From NCBI GenBank assembly GCA_002841995.1, contig PHBS01000010.1, positions 1 through 44,122 on the forward strand: a stretch of DNA of 44,122 nt, in the 5' to 3' direction. This stretch comes from Chloroflexi bacterium HGW-Chloroflexi-8. Lineage in GTDB: Bacteria; Chloroflexota; Anaerolineae; Anaerolineales; Anaerolineaceae. Below, one piece after another: positions 16,584-25,840 of this stretch. Numbering within the stretch: the stretch's first letter is position 1; every line of letters starts with the position of its first letter. The translations under genes were made by a program, and so were the position numbers. The notes under the pieces were generated by a model. That model searched no databases, was not told where the DNA came from, and saw nothing but the letters and a program-made list of their open reading frames with translations.

Positions 16584-17348
16584 TTAACCAAATCTACCAG
16601 TTATATAATCCTCGGTAATTTTATTGCTAGGATTTGTGAAAATCTTCTGTGTTTCTCCAAATTCAACCAAATAACCTGAACGATCTTCATGCATGCTAAA
16701 GAACGCGGTGAAATCCGATGCACGAGCTGCCTGTTGCATATTATGTGTGACAATTAAGATTGTATATTTTATTTTCAAATCCTGTAATAGTTCTTCAATT
16801 TTCATCGTGGCGATCGGATCCAGGGCAGATGCGGGTTCATCCATCAAAATTAGATCTGGTTTAACCGCCAAAGCCCTAGCGATACATAAGCGTTGTTGTT
16901 GGCCACCAGATAAAGCAAGTCCGGATTTATTTAAATCATCTTTCACTTCATCCCATAAAAAAGCATCGACAAGACTTTTTTCTACGATGCTTTCTAATTC
17001 GGTTTTGTTTTTTATACCATGAGCTCGCGGACCGTAGGCAACGTTCTCAAATATTGATTTTGGAAAAGGGTTTGGTCGTTGAAAAACCATACCAATTTTT
17101 TTCCTGAGTAGAACAGGATTTAACTCCAGAATATTTTCATCATCCAGGAAAATTTGCCCATTCATTGAGACTGAAGCAATCAAGTCATTCATTCTATTAA
17201 ATGATCGAACAAACGTACTCTTACCACATCCGGATGGACCAATAACCGCAGTGATTTCATTTGCTGGAATTTGAATATTTACGTTTCTTAAAGCTTGAAA
17301 CTTACCATAAAAAAAATTGAAATTTGTGACTCGTATTTTTGGATCCAT
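16584..17348 (-). CDS. pstB: Phosphate ABC transporter ATPase PstB (copy 1, minus-strand)
   Basis: 254 residues. Walker A is GPSGCGKST (37-45), the signature is [16 protein letters not shown], Walker B is [13 protein letters not shown], and the tail ends EDYITGRFG, all diagnostic of PstB. It would drive phosphate import with PstC and PstA. Unusually it sits apart from pstSCA, on the opposite strand with phoU, while a second pstB follows pstA. Its promoter region carries four PHO-box-like repeats 106 to 144 bases before the start codon. Both copies have intact catalytic motifs, so one is not an obvious relic. Confidence 0.96.
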   Translation of the reverse strand: MDPKIRVTNFNFFYGKFQALRNVNIQIPANEITAVIGPSGCGKSTFVRSFNRMNDLIASVSMNGQIFLDDENILELNPVLLRKKIGMVFQRPNPFPKSIFENVAYGPRAHGIKNKTELESIVEKSLVDAFLWDEVKDDLNKSGLALSGGQQQRLCIARALAVKPDLILMDEPASALDPIATMKIEELLQDLKIKYTILIVTHNMQQAARASDFTAFFSMHEDRSGYLVEFGETQKIFTNPSNKITEDYITGRFG

Positions 17349-17438
17349 CTATCCTTCCAAACAAAAAAAATAAGATTTTCTAATTCTATCTTAATCGTGG
17401 TAAATACGAAACAAGTAATGGATTTTTACCTCTGTCAA

Positions 17439-17492
17439 ATCATATCAATATCGTCTTAACAAAATGTCATGATCATGTTAATAAACTGTAAA
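17439..17492 (-). promoter_or_regulatory. PHO-box array and -10 element of the pstB-phoU promoter
   Basis: Read on the minus strand: TTTACA (17492-17487), TTAACA (17481-17476), ATGACA (17470-17465), TTAAGA (17459-17454), each separated by exactly five bases (11-base period). They match the PhoP-box consensus TT(A/T/C)ACA of Bacillus at 6, 6, 4 and 5 of six positions. A TATGAT -10 (17444-17439) lies nine bases further on, so the array spans about -22 to -60, the placement known for PhoP-activated promoters. The remainder of the spacer 17349-17749 holds the pstS promoter region and no gene. Confidence 0.7.
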
Positions 17493-17671
17493 GAAAATTT
17501 GAGACAAATGCAGTTCTGTTAACAATTCATTTTTATACGTAAACAAGAAAACAATTCAAAACTGAGTGTGTTTTTATCTCGAATCTATAAAAATGGGAAA
17601 AATAAGGTGAAATTTATCATTAATAAATGGTGGTTTTGATTAAAAGATATCATTGATTCCTTATTGAAACG

Positions 17672-17725
17672 TTAACCTATCGATAAACCAAATTTTAAAC
17701 TCACCTTTTACAATGACACTATAAA
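17672..17725 (+). promoter_or_regulatory. Probable pstS promoter with weaker PHO-box-like repeats
   Basis: Plus strand: TTAACC (17672-17677), ATAAAC (17683-17688), TTAAAC (17695-17700), TTTACA (17707-17712), spaced 11, 12 and 12 bases, then TATAAA (17720-17725) as a -10. No -35 is visible, as expected for an activator-dependent promoter. The repeats are less regular than the minus-strand array. Confidence 0.45.
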
Positions 17726-17749
17726 AAAATTTATACAGGAGAAGGAAAA

Positions 17750-18823
17750 ATGATTTATCGTAAGATTTTTTCACTCGGATCTATTTTGGTATTAATGGCA
17801 GTGCTCCTATCAGCATGTTCGGCAGGTAATGCAACATCACCCACAGATAAAACTCCAACTTTGGCTGCTACTTCTGCAGAGAATGAGGGGAATTCTGTTG
17901 TCGACATGACTCCAACGACAGCATCTTCAGGTGACATTATTCCTGGCCTGGCAGAATTAAGTGGTGATGTGGTGATCGATGGTTCCAGTACTGTTTATCC
18001 AATAACCACAGCGGTTGCAGAAGAATTTACAAAAGTGGCACCGAATGTCCGAATTTCCGTGGGTTTATCCGGAACTGGTGGGGGATTCAAGAAATTTTGT
18101 CCTGGGGAAACTGATATCAGTGATGCTTCAAGACCAATTAAAGATTCAGAAATTGAAATTTGTAAAGAAAACAATGTTGAATACGTTGAATTCACAGTTG
18201 CAATGGATGGATTGACAATCATGGTTAACCCTGAAAATGATTGGTTGAAAAGTGTCACTGTTGACCAAATTGCACAATTGCTGGGTGCAAGCAGCACAAT
18301 AACAAAATGGTCTGACTTAGATCCCAGTTATCCTGATGAAGAAATACTTTTCTTCATTCCAGATCCGGATTCAGGCACACGCGATTATATGATAGAAATT
18401 GTGAAGGGTTCATCTGGTGATGAGGATTTGCGCCAGGATGACAACACGACCTTTTCCAGTGATGATAATGTCTTACTGGATGGTATCGAAAATGAAAAAT
18501 ATGCTTTCGGTTTCTTTGGTTATGCATATTATGTAGGTGCGCAGGATAAAGTTCGTGCAGTTGCTGTTGTCGATGAAGCCGGAGTTGCAGTTCTGCCCTC
18601 TGATCAGACCGTACAAGATGGCAGTTACAACCCGCTTTCCCGTCCGTTATTTATCTATGTCAATAAAGCAAGTTTACTGGAAAAACCCCAAGTAGCTGCT
18701 TTTGTAAAGTTCTTCTTCAGTGATCAAGGTGGTTCAAAAATTATGAGCGATGTAGGTTATTCAATGCCTCCGACTGGAACCTATGAATCAAATCTAGATC
18801 TCTTAGCATCATCAATTCAATAA
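17750..18823 (+). CDS. pstS: Phosphate-binding lipoprotein PstS
   Basis: 357 residues. A lipoprotein signal ends LLSAC (Cys23 lipidated), followed by a Thr/Ser/Pro-rich linker. The phosphate-binding domain shows IDGSSTVYPIT, SVGLSGTGGGFKKFCPGETDISDASRPI and PDPDSGTRDYM, the loops that hold the phosphate ion in this family. It captures phosphate outside the membrane and passes it to PstC-PstA. The strong ribosome site AGGAGAAGG sits just before ATG 17750. An intercistronic hairpin follows, then pstC, pstA and pstB on the same strand. Expression is probably induced by phosphate limitation through the repeats upstream. Confidence 0.96.
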   Translation: MIYRKIFSLGSILVLMAVLLSACSAGNATSPTDKTPTLAATSAENEGNSVVDMTPTTASSGDIIPGLAELSGDVVIDGSSTVYPITTAVAEEFTKVAPNVRISVGLSGTGGGFKKFCPGETDISDASRPIKDSEIEICKENNVEYVEFTVAMDGLTIMVNPENDWLKSVTVDQIAQLLGASSTITKWSDLDPSYPDEEILFFIPDPDSGTRDYMIEIVKGSSGDEDLRQDDNTTFSSDDNVLLDGIENEKYAFGFFGYAYYVGAQDKVRAVAVVDEAGVAVLPSDQTVQDGSYNPLSRPLFIYVNKASLLEKPQVAAFVKFFFSDQGGSKIMSDVGYSMPPTGTYESNLDLLASSIQ

Positions 18824-18844
18824 TCTAATCGAACTAAAAATAAA

Positions 18845-18872
18845 AAGGGACAGGCTAATTTACCTGTCCCTT
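18845..18872 (+). other. Intercistronic stem-loop between pstS and pstC
   Basis: Arms AAGGGACAGG (18845-18854) and its complement (18863-18872) around an 8-base loop. No U-run follows, so full termination is unlikely. It probably stabilises pstS mRNA or reduces read-through, giving more binding protein than permease. Confidence 0.65.
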
Positions 18873-18897
18873 CAAATGATGAGAAACGGAAATTCAA

Positions 18898-19881
18898 ATG
18901 TCTCTTTCCAATTCATACAATCAAAATACAAAGAAAAAGCACTCTTTTTTCTCTTTTTTAAATTATGGAGAAGTCTCAGGAATAAAAGAAAAACTAATCG
19001 CAATTAGCTTGTTTGTGTGTGGTATTTTGTCAATCTTTATCACTATTGGTATTATCTTTGCGTTATTTTCCGAAGCAATTTCCTTTTTTATGAGACCTGA
19101 AGTAAATTTGTGGACTTTTCTTACTGGTACAAATTGGCGACCGCTCGCATCAAAAGTTGTTCCTGAGAATTTTGGAGTTCGTCCATTAATTCAGGGGACC
19201 TTGTTAATTGCAGTGATATCAGCATTAATCGCCATTCCGCTTGGTTTAGGTAGCGCGATCTACTTAAGTGAATATTCAAGTTCAAGAATTCGAAATGTCG
19301 TAAAACCTTTGCTGGAAATTCTCGCAGGTGTGCCGACTGTTGTCTATGGATATTTTGCACTTTCTTTCATAACACCTTTAATAATTAGTTTCTTTGAAGA
19401 CACTTTAGGTGTCGAGGTGAGATTTTTCAACGCGCTTAGCGCAGCGATTGTTGTTGGAATTATGATCATTCCTACTGTGGCTTCAATTAGTGAGGATGCA
19501 ATGCGAGCCGTGCCAAGATCTTTAAGGGAAGGTGCCTATGCGTTGGGGGCGACAAAATTTGAGGTTTCAACAAAAGTTGTCGTACCAGCAGCATTAAGTG
19601 GAATTATTTCTGCATTTATTTTGGGGATATCGCGAGCTATTGGCGAAACGATGGCAGTTACTATCGCTGCGGGGGCAACTCCCAGGTTAACATGGAATCC
19701 TTTAGAGAGTGTACAGACAATGACATCCTTCATTGTTCAGGTTAGTTTTGGAGATGCACCTGCCGGTTCGATTAATGGACAATCAATTTTTGCCGTGGGG
19801 GCAACGTTATTTGTAATGACATTCTTAATGAATATTATTAGCGATTTGATCGTTAAACGATTTAGGGAGGTCTACAACTAA
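18898..19881 (+). CDS. pstC: Phosphate ABC transporter permease PstC
   Basis: 327 residues with about six transmembrane helices. The binding-protein-dependent permease signature is present near the C-terminal third ([13 protein letters not shown], then [23 protein letters not shown]). The region after helix 1 contains the large external loop ([11 protein letters not shown]) typical of PstC. It forms the membrane channel with PstA. The stop codon overlaps the pstA start by one base (TAATG), which implies translational coupling. It starts 74 bases after pstS, past the intercistronic hairpin. Confidence 0.95.
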   Translation: MSLSNSYNQNTKKKHSFFSFLNYGEVSGIKEKLIAISLFVCGILSIFITIGIIFALFSEAISFFMRPEVNLWTFLTGTNWRPLASKVVPENFGVRPLIQGTLLIAVISALIAIPLGLGSAIYLSEYSSSRIRNVVKPLLEILAGVPTVVYGYFALSFITPLIISFFEDTLGVEVRFFNALSAAIVVGIMIIPTVASISEDAMRAVPRSLREGAYALGATKFEVSTKVVVPAALSGIISAFILGISRAIGETMAVTIAAGATPRLTWNPLESVQTMTSFIVQVSFGDAPAGSINGQSIFAVGATLFVMTFLMNIISDLIVKRFREVYN

Positions 19882-20891
19882 TGAATTCAGACCAGATAAC
19901 AGAAAGAGAATTTGTTTATCGTGAGAAAATTGAATTAAGAAAAAAGCTTGGACAGATATTTTATTTAACATTGGTTCTTGCAATCTTATTTGGCTTGTTC
20001 ATGCTGGCAGTCTTATTGATTGACGTCGGCATTGAAGGTGGACCCTGGTTAAAATCACAAATTTTTACGAATTACCACTCCCGTTTTCCAGAGGAAGCAG
20101 GTATGAAATCGGCTATTGTGGGAAGTTTAATTGTGACTTTGCTGACAGGGTTGTTTAGTTTTCCGATAGGTGTGGGCGCAGCCATTTATTTGGAAGAGTA
20201 TGCACCTAAGAATAAGCTGACTGATTTTATCAATTTGAACGTCAATAATTTATCTGGAGTCCCGTCGATCGTCTTTGGTATGTTGGGATTAATGGTATTT
20301 GGTCGAATGTTTGGTTTATTTTCACCAAACAGCTGGTTAGTCTCCACATTTAATATTCCTGTTAATGATGGTTCTTCAGGTGGACTCATTTTCAACTTGT
20401 TTACCATTCCATGGTTGGAAATTCATTTGCCGTTTGGCAGGAGCATGGTCGCGGGTGCCTTGACCATGACTCTCTTAATCCTACCAGTTGTTATTATCTC
20501 TTCGAGAGAAGCCATTAGAGCAATCCCTTCTTCAATTCGTGAAGCAGGTTATGCGCTTGGAACAACCAAATGGCATGTAATTTCAACTTTAATTTTGCCA
20601 ATATCCATGCCAGGGATTTTAACGGGCATGATCTTATCTCTAAGTAGAGCAATTGGTGAGACTGCCCCGTTGATTATTATGGGTGCATTCACCTATGTTC
20701 CATTTTTGCCTGAGTCTATTTGGGATAAATTCACGGTTATTCCTATTCAAATTTATAACTGGATCACCTTACCCCAGGCAGATTACCGAATTCATCTGGC
20801 TGGTGCCGGAATTATCGTGATGTTAGTATTATTATTTTTGCTCAATGGAATTGCAGTCTTTTTACGAAATAAATTCGAGGTCAAGTGGTGA
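19881..20891 (+). CDS. pstA: Phosphate ABC transporter permease PstA
   Basis: 336 residues with about six transmembrane helices. Landmarks are AIYLEEYAP, the [15 protein letters not shown] block and the EAA loop [14 protein letters not shown] followed by [27 protein letters not shown]. It pairs with PstC in the inner membrane. The N-terminal cytoplasmic segment (about 30 residues, highly charged) precedes helix 1. ATG 19881 overlaps the pstC stop; the 3' end overlaps the start of the following pstB by several bases, so pstC-pstA-pstB are one tightly coupled unit. Confidence 0.95.
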   Translation: MNSDQITEREFVYREKIELRKKLGQIFYLTLVLAILFGLFMLAVLLIDVGIEGGPWLKSQIFTNYHSRFPEEAGMKSAIVGSLIVTLLTGLFSFPIGVGAAIYLEEYAPKNKLTDFINLNVNNLSGVPSIVFGMLGLMVFGRMFGLFSPNSWLVSTFNIPVNDGSSGGLIFNLFTIPWLEIHLPFGRSMVAGALTMTLLILPVVIISSREAIRAIPSSIREAGYALGTTKWHVISTLILPISMPGILTGMILSLSRAIGETAPLIIMGAFTYVPFLPESIWDKFTVIPIQIYNWITLPQADYRIHLAGAGIIVMLVLLFLLNGIAVFLRNKFEVKW

Positions 20892-21721
20892 AAACAAATA
20901 ATTATTTTGGTTCTGAACCAATTCTGAATAATGGCTCATCCTTTGAACCTGTGGTTTTTGAAATAATGGATCTTTTGATCAGATATGATAAAAAAATTGC
21001 TATTCAAAATATTAATCTCCGAATTCCGAAAAATCAAATTACTGCATTCATTGGACCTTCCGGTTGTGGAAAAAGCACACTGTTACGTTCTTTAAATCGG
21101 ATGAATGAAATAATTCCTGGAACGTCCTCAGAGGGGAAAGTTCTTTATCATGGTGTGGATATCTATAAGCCCTCAGTTGACCCAGTGAAAATTCGCAGAC
21201 AAATTGGAATGGTATTTCAGAAGCCCAATCCATTTCCTAAAAGTATTTATGAAAATGTAGCGTTTGGTGCAAAAGTAAATCGGTTTTTGGGCAATTTGGA
21301 CGAATTGGTTGAATATTGCCTGGTAAAAGCAGCTCTTTGGGATGAAGTCAAGGATAAGTTACATCAAAGCGCTTACGCACTTTCAGGTGGTCAACAACAA
21401 AGGCTATGCATTGCCAGAGCACTTGCAATATCACCAGATGTGATTCTTATGGATGAGCCGGCATCAGCATTAGACCCAATAGCAACCGCCAAAATTGAAG
21501 AACTCATGTGGGAGTTGAAGGAAAATTACACTATCGTCATTGTGACTCATAATATGCAACAGGCAAGCCGTGTATCAGATTTCACGGCTTTTATGAATAT
21601 TGATCTGGATATTCCTGAAAAAAGGATTGGTAGAATAGTGGAATTTAACAAAACGATCGATCTATTTATGCGTCCCAGAAATAAAGAAACTGAAGACTAC
21701 ATTTCAGGTAGATATGGATAA
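20885..21721 (+). CDS. pstB: Phosphate ABC transporter ATPase PstB (copy 2, in pstSCA operon)
   Basis: 278 residues. Walker [10 protein letters not shown] lies at 57-65; the signature [16 protein letters not shown] and Walker [14 protein letters not shown] are intact, and the tail ends EDYISGRYG. Compared with the minus-strand copy it has about 20 extra N-terminal residues and an insert near the C-terminus ([14 protein letters not shown]). The start is GTG 20885 or GTG 20888; GAGG lies upstream of both, with spacing of seven bases for the second. It overlaps the pstA stop. It is the copy most likely dedicated to PstC-PstA; the other copy sits with phoU. Confidence 0.94.
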   Translation: MVKTNNYFGSEPILNNGSSFEPVVFEIMDLLIRYDKKIAIQNINLRIPKNQITAFIGPSGCGKSTLLRSLNRMNEIIPGTSSEGKVLYHGVDIYKPSVDPVKIRRQIGMVFQKPNPFPKSIYENVAFGAKVNRFLGNLDELVEYCLVKAALWDEVKDKLHQSAYALSGGQQQRLCIARALAISPDVILMDEPASALDPIATAKIEELMWELKENYTIVIVTHNMQQASRVSDFTAFMNIDLDIPEKRIGRIVEFNKTIDLFMRPRNKETEDYISGRYG

Positions 21722-21780
21722 AGTACTGATTCAGAAAAGATAAATAAGAAAATTAACCTTTGCGATCAAGATTCGCTATC

Positions 21781-21809
21781 CTGACGTTTTGCTTCGTAAC
21801 TGGTATAAT
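21781..21809 (+). promoter_or_regulatory. Promoter of prfA-prmC
   Basis: CTGACG (21781-21786), 17-base spacer, TATAAT (21804-21809) with an extended TGG immediately before it. Transcription would start near 21816. Confidence 0.7.
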
Positions 21810-21847
21810 TTCGCTTTGATAAATATTAAATTTCAATGGAAAGTTCC

Positions 21848-22918
21848 ATGTTAGAAAAAATTAAATCAATCGAAGAAAAATATCTGGAATTAGCATCCGC
21901 TTTAGAAAATGTTGGTGATGATTATCATCGTGCTGTTGAAATTTCAAAAGAAAAGTCAGAGCTCGAAGATGTTTTTGAAAAAGCGAGACAATATCGGGAA
22001 ATTGCCAAACAGATTGAAGAAGCCAACCAAATCATTGACATTGACGATGCCGAATTACGTGAGTTAGCCGTATTAGATTTGCGAACTCTGGAACCTCAAC
22101 TCGAAATACTCGAAAGTGAAATAAAAGCTTTACTTGTTCCATCCGATCCACGCGATAAACGTAATGTAATCATGGAAATAAGAGCAGGCGCTGGTGGAGA
22201 TGAAGCAGCTTTATTTGCAGCAGAGTTGTTCCGAATGTATGGAAGATATGCAGAAAAACGCCGTTGGAAGGTTGAAGTAGCCAGCCAAAATGAAATTGGG
22301 ATTGGCGGATTAAAAGAAATCTCATTTATGATCAAGGGGGATGGTGCATACTCAAGACTTAAATTTGAATCTGGAGTTCACCGAGTTCAGCGCGTCCCTT
22401 CAACCGAATCATCCGGACGTATCCATACATCGACTGTAACTGTAGCAGTATTAGCAGAAGTTGAAGAATTTGATGTGGATATCAATAACAACGATCTGCG
22501 CATTGATGTATATATTTCTGCTGGAGCCGGCGGACAAAATGTTCAGAAAAACTCCACAGCAGTTAGAATTACACACCTCCCAACCGGGATTGTTGTCTCA
22601 TGTCAGGATGAACGCTCTCAGCTCCAAAACAGACTTCGGGCAATGGGTATTTTAAGGGCTAAACTATATGAGCTCGAGTTAGAAAAAAGACAAAATGCAT
22701 ATGATGCAGATCGGAAATCTCAAGTTGGTTCCGGGGATCGTTCGGAAAAAATTCGCACTTATAATTTCCCTCAAAACCGAGTCACTGATCACAGGATCAA
22801 TATTTCTTCTTATAATTTACCATCGGTCATGGATGGAGAAATTGACGTTTTCATTGATGAACTTAGAATGCAAAATGAAACCGATCGTTTGTCTACGATA
22901 GGCGAGGATGACGACTAA
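21848..22918 (+). CDS. prfA: Peptide chain release factor 1
   Basis: About 356 residues from ATG 21848, preceded by GGAAAG; an in-frame ATG at 21836 adds four residues but has no ribosome site. The N-terminal helical region is followed by the stop-codon recognition region (RVQRVPSTESSGRIHTS, carrying the PxT motif of RF1) and the catalytic GGQ near 228-230 within AGAGGQNVQKNSTAVRITH. RF1 reads UAA and UAG and triggers peptide release on the ribosome. The PxT motif distinguishes it from RF2 (SPF). prmC, which methylates the GGQ glutamine, overlaps its 3' end by 11 bases. Confidence 0.96.
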   Translation: MLEKIKSIEEKYLELASALENVGDDYHRAVEISKEKSELEDVFEKARQYREIAKQIEEANQIIDIDDAELRELAVLDLRTLEPQLEILESEIKALLVPSDPRDKRNVIMEIRAGAGGDEAALFAAELFRMYGRYAEKRRWKVEVASQNEIGIGGLKEISFMIKGDGAYSRLKFESGVHRVQRVPSTESSGRIHTSTVTVAVLAEVEEFDVDINNNDLRIDVYISAGAGGQNVQKNSTAVRITHLPTGIVVSCQDERSQLQNRLRAMGILRAKLYELELEKRQNAYDADRKSQVGSGDRSEKIRTYNFPQNRVTDHRINISSYNLPSVMDGEIDVFIDELRMQNETDRLSTIGEDDD

Positions 22919-23750
22919 ATTAGGCGAATGGCGACTTAGTGCAATCAGGTCATTGCGACCTGTCAGCACTGAACCAGATATTGAAGTAAACGTCGTACTA
23001 AAATCAGTGTTAGAAAAAGATTTTGCCTGGATTCTGATGAATCCAGATTTTATTTTAAGTTCAAAACAGATTGATAAACTATCCGACTATCTTGACAGAC
23101 TCATTCACCGCCAACCGCTCTCTTATATTCTTGGAAATTCCGAGTTTTACGGTTTGAATTTCGTTATCACACCAAATGTTCTCATTCCCAGATCAGAGAC
23201 CGAGATGTTAGTCGAGGAAGCATTACTCTGGGGAAAAAAGCAACACAAGAAGATCAGGTTATTAGATGTTGGTATCGGTTCGGGTTGTATTGCATTGAGC
23301 ATACTTAAAAATTTACCTGGAAGTACTGCAGTTGGAGTCGATATATCATTTCAAGCGATCCAAATTGCTAAAATCAATGAGAAACGACTAAATATACATT
23401 CGATATCTTTAATAAATGGCGACTTAGCCCAAAGTTTACATGGCAAATTTGACTTAATTTGCGCAAACTTACCTTATATTCCCTCTCAAGATGTTATTGG
23501 GTTAGTTCATGCACGATTTGAACCCAAATTAGCTTTAGACGGAGGAATAAACGGTACTGAAATCATAGAAAGATTATTAATTCAATCAAAAAACAAGATT
23601 TTAAGACCTGGTTTGTTACTTTTGGAAATTCAATTTGACCAGGGTGAAAGAATTGCAGACTTTGCAAACCAAATATTTCCAAAATGTGAAATTCGAATTT
23701 TACAAGATTATAGTGGTAAGGATCGCCTTTTGAGAGTAGAAATTGATTAG
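22908..23750 (+). CDS. prmC: Release factor glutamine methyltransferase PrmC (HemK)
   Basis: 280 residues. The N-terminal helical domain recognises the release factor (PLSYILGNSEFYGLNF is the usual junction). The SAM-binding loop is LLDVGIGSGCIALSIL, and the catalytic motif reads NLPY near 187-190, a known variant of NPPY. It transfers methyl from SAM to the glutamine of GGQ in RF1/RF2. It overlaps prfA by 11 bases, so they are translationally coupled, which fits the enzyme-substrate pair. Confidence 0.95.
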   Translation: MTTKLGEWRLSAIRSLRPVSTEPDIEVNVVLKSVLEKDFAWILMNPDFILSSKQIDKLSDYLDRLIHRQPLSYILGNSEFYGLNFVITPNVLIPRSETEMLVEEALLWGKKQHKKIRLLDVGIGSGCIALSILKNLPGSTAVGVDISFQAIQIAKINEKRLNIHSISLINGDLAQSLHGKFDLICANLPYIPSQDVIGLVHARFEPKLALDGGINGTEIIERLLIQSKNKILRPGLLLLEIQFDQGERIADFANQIFPKCEIRILQDYSGKDRLLRVEID

Positions 23751-23837
23751 AATATGATTTCATTGTTACACTAAATGAAATATATTTATTTTGGTTAGTT
23801 TCGAAAATTTACGCACCTCTTCATAAAAGGAAATGTG

Positions 23838-25112
23838 ATGGAGCCAATTACAAAACAAGAAGCGCTCGACTATCATTGTTTGGATGGTATACCTGGTAAA
23901 TTGTCCGTAATTCCAAGTAAACCAATGGAAAACCAAAGAGATTTGTCTTTAGCTTATACTCCTGGAGTGGCATACCCGGTTTTAGAAATAGCTAATGATA
24001 AAGAACTTGCTTACAAGTATACAAATAAAGGTAATCTTGTAGCGGTCATATCCAATGGTACTGCTATCTTGGGTCTGGGAAACAAAGGTGCGTTAGCTTC
24101 AAAACCAGTAATGGAAGGCAAAGCAGTCCTTTTCAAAAAGTTTTCAGGGATTGATGTTTTTGATATTGAAGTAGATACAATCGATCCTGATCGATTTATC
24201 GATGTGGTAGAAGCGATCTCACCAACTTTTGGGGGAATTAATTTAGAAGACATTCGATCGCCGGAATGTTTTTATATCGAAAGGGAATTACAGAAAAGAC
24301 TGGATATCCCTGTTTTTCATGATGATCAACATGGTACTGCTATTATTCTGGGTGCTGCATTGTTGAATTCGTTGGAATTAATTAATAAAAAATTGAGCAC
24401 AATAAAAGTTGTCTTTTCGGGTGCAGGAGCAGCAGCCATCTCTTGCGCCAATCAATTGATTAAACTGGGTGTACCAAGACAAAACATTTGGATGTGTGAC
24501 ATCGAAGGTCTCGTCTATAAAGGCAGAACACAAGCGATGTTTATTGAAAAAGAAAAATTTGCTCAGGGAGAACAACCGGGCGAACTGGACCAAGTTATAG
24601 CTGATGCAGACGTTTTTATTGGTCTTTCAGTGGCAAATGTATTAAGTGCTGAAATGATCAAAAAGATGACTTCAAATCCGATTATATTTGCAATGGCAAA
24701 CCCGGAACCTGAAATAAATTTTGACCTCGCAAAAAAAACAAGGCCGGATGCAATTGTGGCTTCTGGGCGATCTGATTTGCCAAATCAAATTAACAATGTG
24801 CTCGGATTCCCGTTTATTTTTCGTGGCGCATTAGATGTACATGCGACACAAATTAATGATGAAATGAAAATTGCTGCAACTAATGCCCTGGCGAGTCTGA
24901 CTAAACAAAAAGTTACTTCTGATGTCCTAAAAAAATATAATATTGATCATTTGGAGTTTGGGAGAGATTATATTGTCCCAAAAGCATTGGATCCTCGCGT
25001 ATGTGCGTGGGAATCAAGCGCAGTCGCTGAAGCAGCAATCCAGTCTGGTGTTGCCAGGTCAATCATTGATTTGGTAGCATACCGGAACCGATTGGATTGT
25101 ATTTATTATTAA
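23838..25112 (+). CDS. NAD(P)-dependent malic enzyme
   Basis: About 424 residues from ATG 23838, with AGGA six bases upstream; the preceding in-frame GTG is less likely. Short-form malic enzyme: [16 protein letters not shown] at the N-terminus, [31 protein letters not shown] in the middle (split motif around catalytic Lys), [11 protein letters not shown] and [12 protein letters not shown] for metal and malate binding, then the nucleotide loop [13 protein letters not shown]. It oxidatively decarboxylates malate to pyruvate, supplying NAD(P)H. No phosphotransacetylase-like extension is present. It appears to stand alone, 85 bases after prmC. Confidence 0.95.
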   Translation: MEPITKQEALDYHCLDGIPGKLSVIPSKPMENQRDLSLAYTPGVAYPVLEIANDKELAYKYTNKGNLVAVISNGTAILGLGNKGALASKPVMEGKAVLFKKFSGIDVFDIEVDTIDPDRFIDVVEAISPTFGGINLEDIRSPECFYIERELQKRLDIPVFHDDQHGTAIILGAALLNSLELINKKLSTIKVVFSGAGAAAISCANQLIKLGVPRQNIWMCDIEGLVYKGRTQAMFIEKEKFAQGEQPGELDQVIADADVFIGLSVANVLSAEMIKKMTSNPIIFAMANPEPEINFDLAKKTRPDAIVASGRSDLPNQINNVLGFPFIFRGALDVHATQINDEMKIAATNALASLTKQKVTSDVLKKYNIDHLEFGRDYIVPKALDPRVCAWESSAVAEAAIQSGVARSIIDLVAYRNRLDCIYY

Positions 25113-25130
25113 ATTCTATCCAAAGCATGC

Positions 25131-25136
25131 TAAAAT
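25131..25136 (+). promoter_or_regulatory. -10-like element directly before the 144-residue membrane protein gene
   Basis: TAAAAT at 25131-25136, only six bases before ATG 25143, with no ribosome site between. If used, the mRNA would be nearly leaderless. No convincing -35 is visible. Confidence 0.3.
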
Positions 25137-25142
25137 AATTTT

Positions 25143-25577
25143 ATGGACTTTACTAGCGAAACAATTAAAAAATCTCCAAAGCAGAAATCCAGAAATGAAT
25201 TATTGACCCAAGTATATTTACCATTAGCTTTTTCAATTCTGGTTTTTCTTGTTTTAGCAATTATGGTTTCCATTGCCAGTGGGCCTGGAAGTGTTAATGT
25301 GCATCATTGGGCTAATATTTCCATTATTTATTTGTCAATTCCTTTAATGCTCTTCTGGATAATTTTTTTGGCACTATTAATTGCCTTGATTATTGGAATG
25401 GGTAAGTTAATCAATTGGATCCCTGTGCCGATTAAGAATTTGAATTTGATTTTGTTAAAAATTGCACTTTGGATGTGGAACTTCTCTGAAAAAGTGTCTG
25501 CTCCATTCATTAGTTTTCAAAGTAAAACTTATGGGCTGAAAAAAGGTCTCAGTTTTACAAAACGAGTTTCTAAATAA
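25143..25577 (+). CDS. Small membrane protein of unknown function, two transmembrane segments
   Basis: 144 residues. A charged N-terminus of about 25 residues precedes helix 1 (PLAFSILVFLVLAIMVSIAS). A short external stretch leads to a long hydrophobic block (IIYLSIPLMLFWIIFLALLI plus IALIIGMG), one or two helices. The C-terminus is amphipathic and basic. I recognise no catalytic family. There is no ribosome site before ATG 25143. The 69-residue gene follows after 14 bases, so the two probably act together in the membrane. The start is the only sensible ATG in this frame. Confidence 0.65.
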   Translation: MDFTSETIKKSPKQKSRNELLTQVYLPLAFSILVFLVLAIMVSIASGPGSVNVHHWANISIIYLSIPLMLFWIIFLALLIALIIGMGKLINWIPVPIKNLNLILLKIALWMWNFSEKVSAPFISFQSKTYGLKKGLSFTKRVSK

Positions 25578-25591
25578 GGATAGGTATTCGC

Positions 25592-25801
25592 ATGCAACAA
25601 GAGCTTGACTGGAAAAAAAAATATATATTAATTGGCGGAATCGTTGGATTAGTGAGTGGGCTTTTTGCAGCATTTGTCCTAATTCAGAGAGCAGAACAAA
25701 GACAAATGACCCCAAAGATAAATGCTGGAGATGGTGTTAAAGTAGGGTTGGGTGTTTTAGGGGTTCTTAAGTTAATCGCAGATCTAGGCGAAAAATCATA
25801 A
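25592..25801 (+). CDS. Small single-pass membrane protein of unknown function
   Basis: 69 residues. One transmembrane helix (YILIGGIVGLVSGLFAAFVLI) rich in glycine, then a basic linker (QRAEQRQMTPKI) and a glycine-rich amphipathic tail (GVKVGLGVLGVLKLI). The layout recalls YtxH-like small envelope proteins but the match is weak. AGGATAGG upstream of ATG 25592 is a fair ribosome site. It is paired with the preceding membrane protein gene. Confidence 0.6.
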   Translation: MQQELDWKKKYILIGGIVGLVSGLFAAFVLIQRAEQRQMTPKINAGDGVKVGLGVLGVLKLIADLGEKS

Positions 25802-25840
25802 GTGCTGATCCTTTTTTCTTGTTGTAGAAAATAGGAAACC

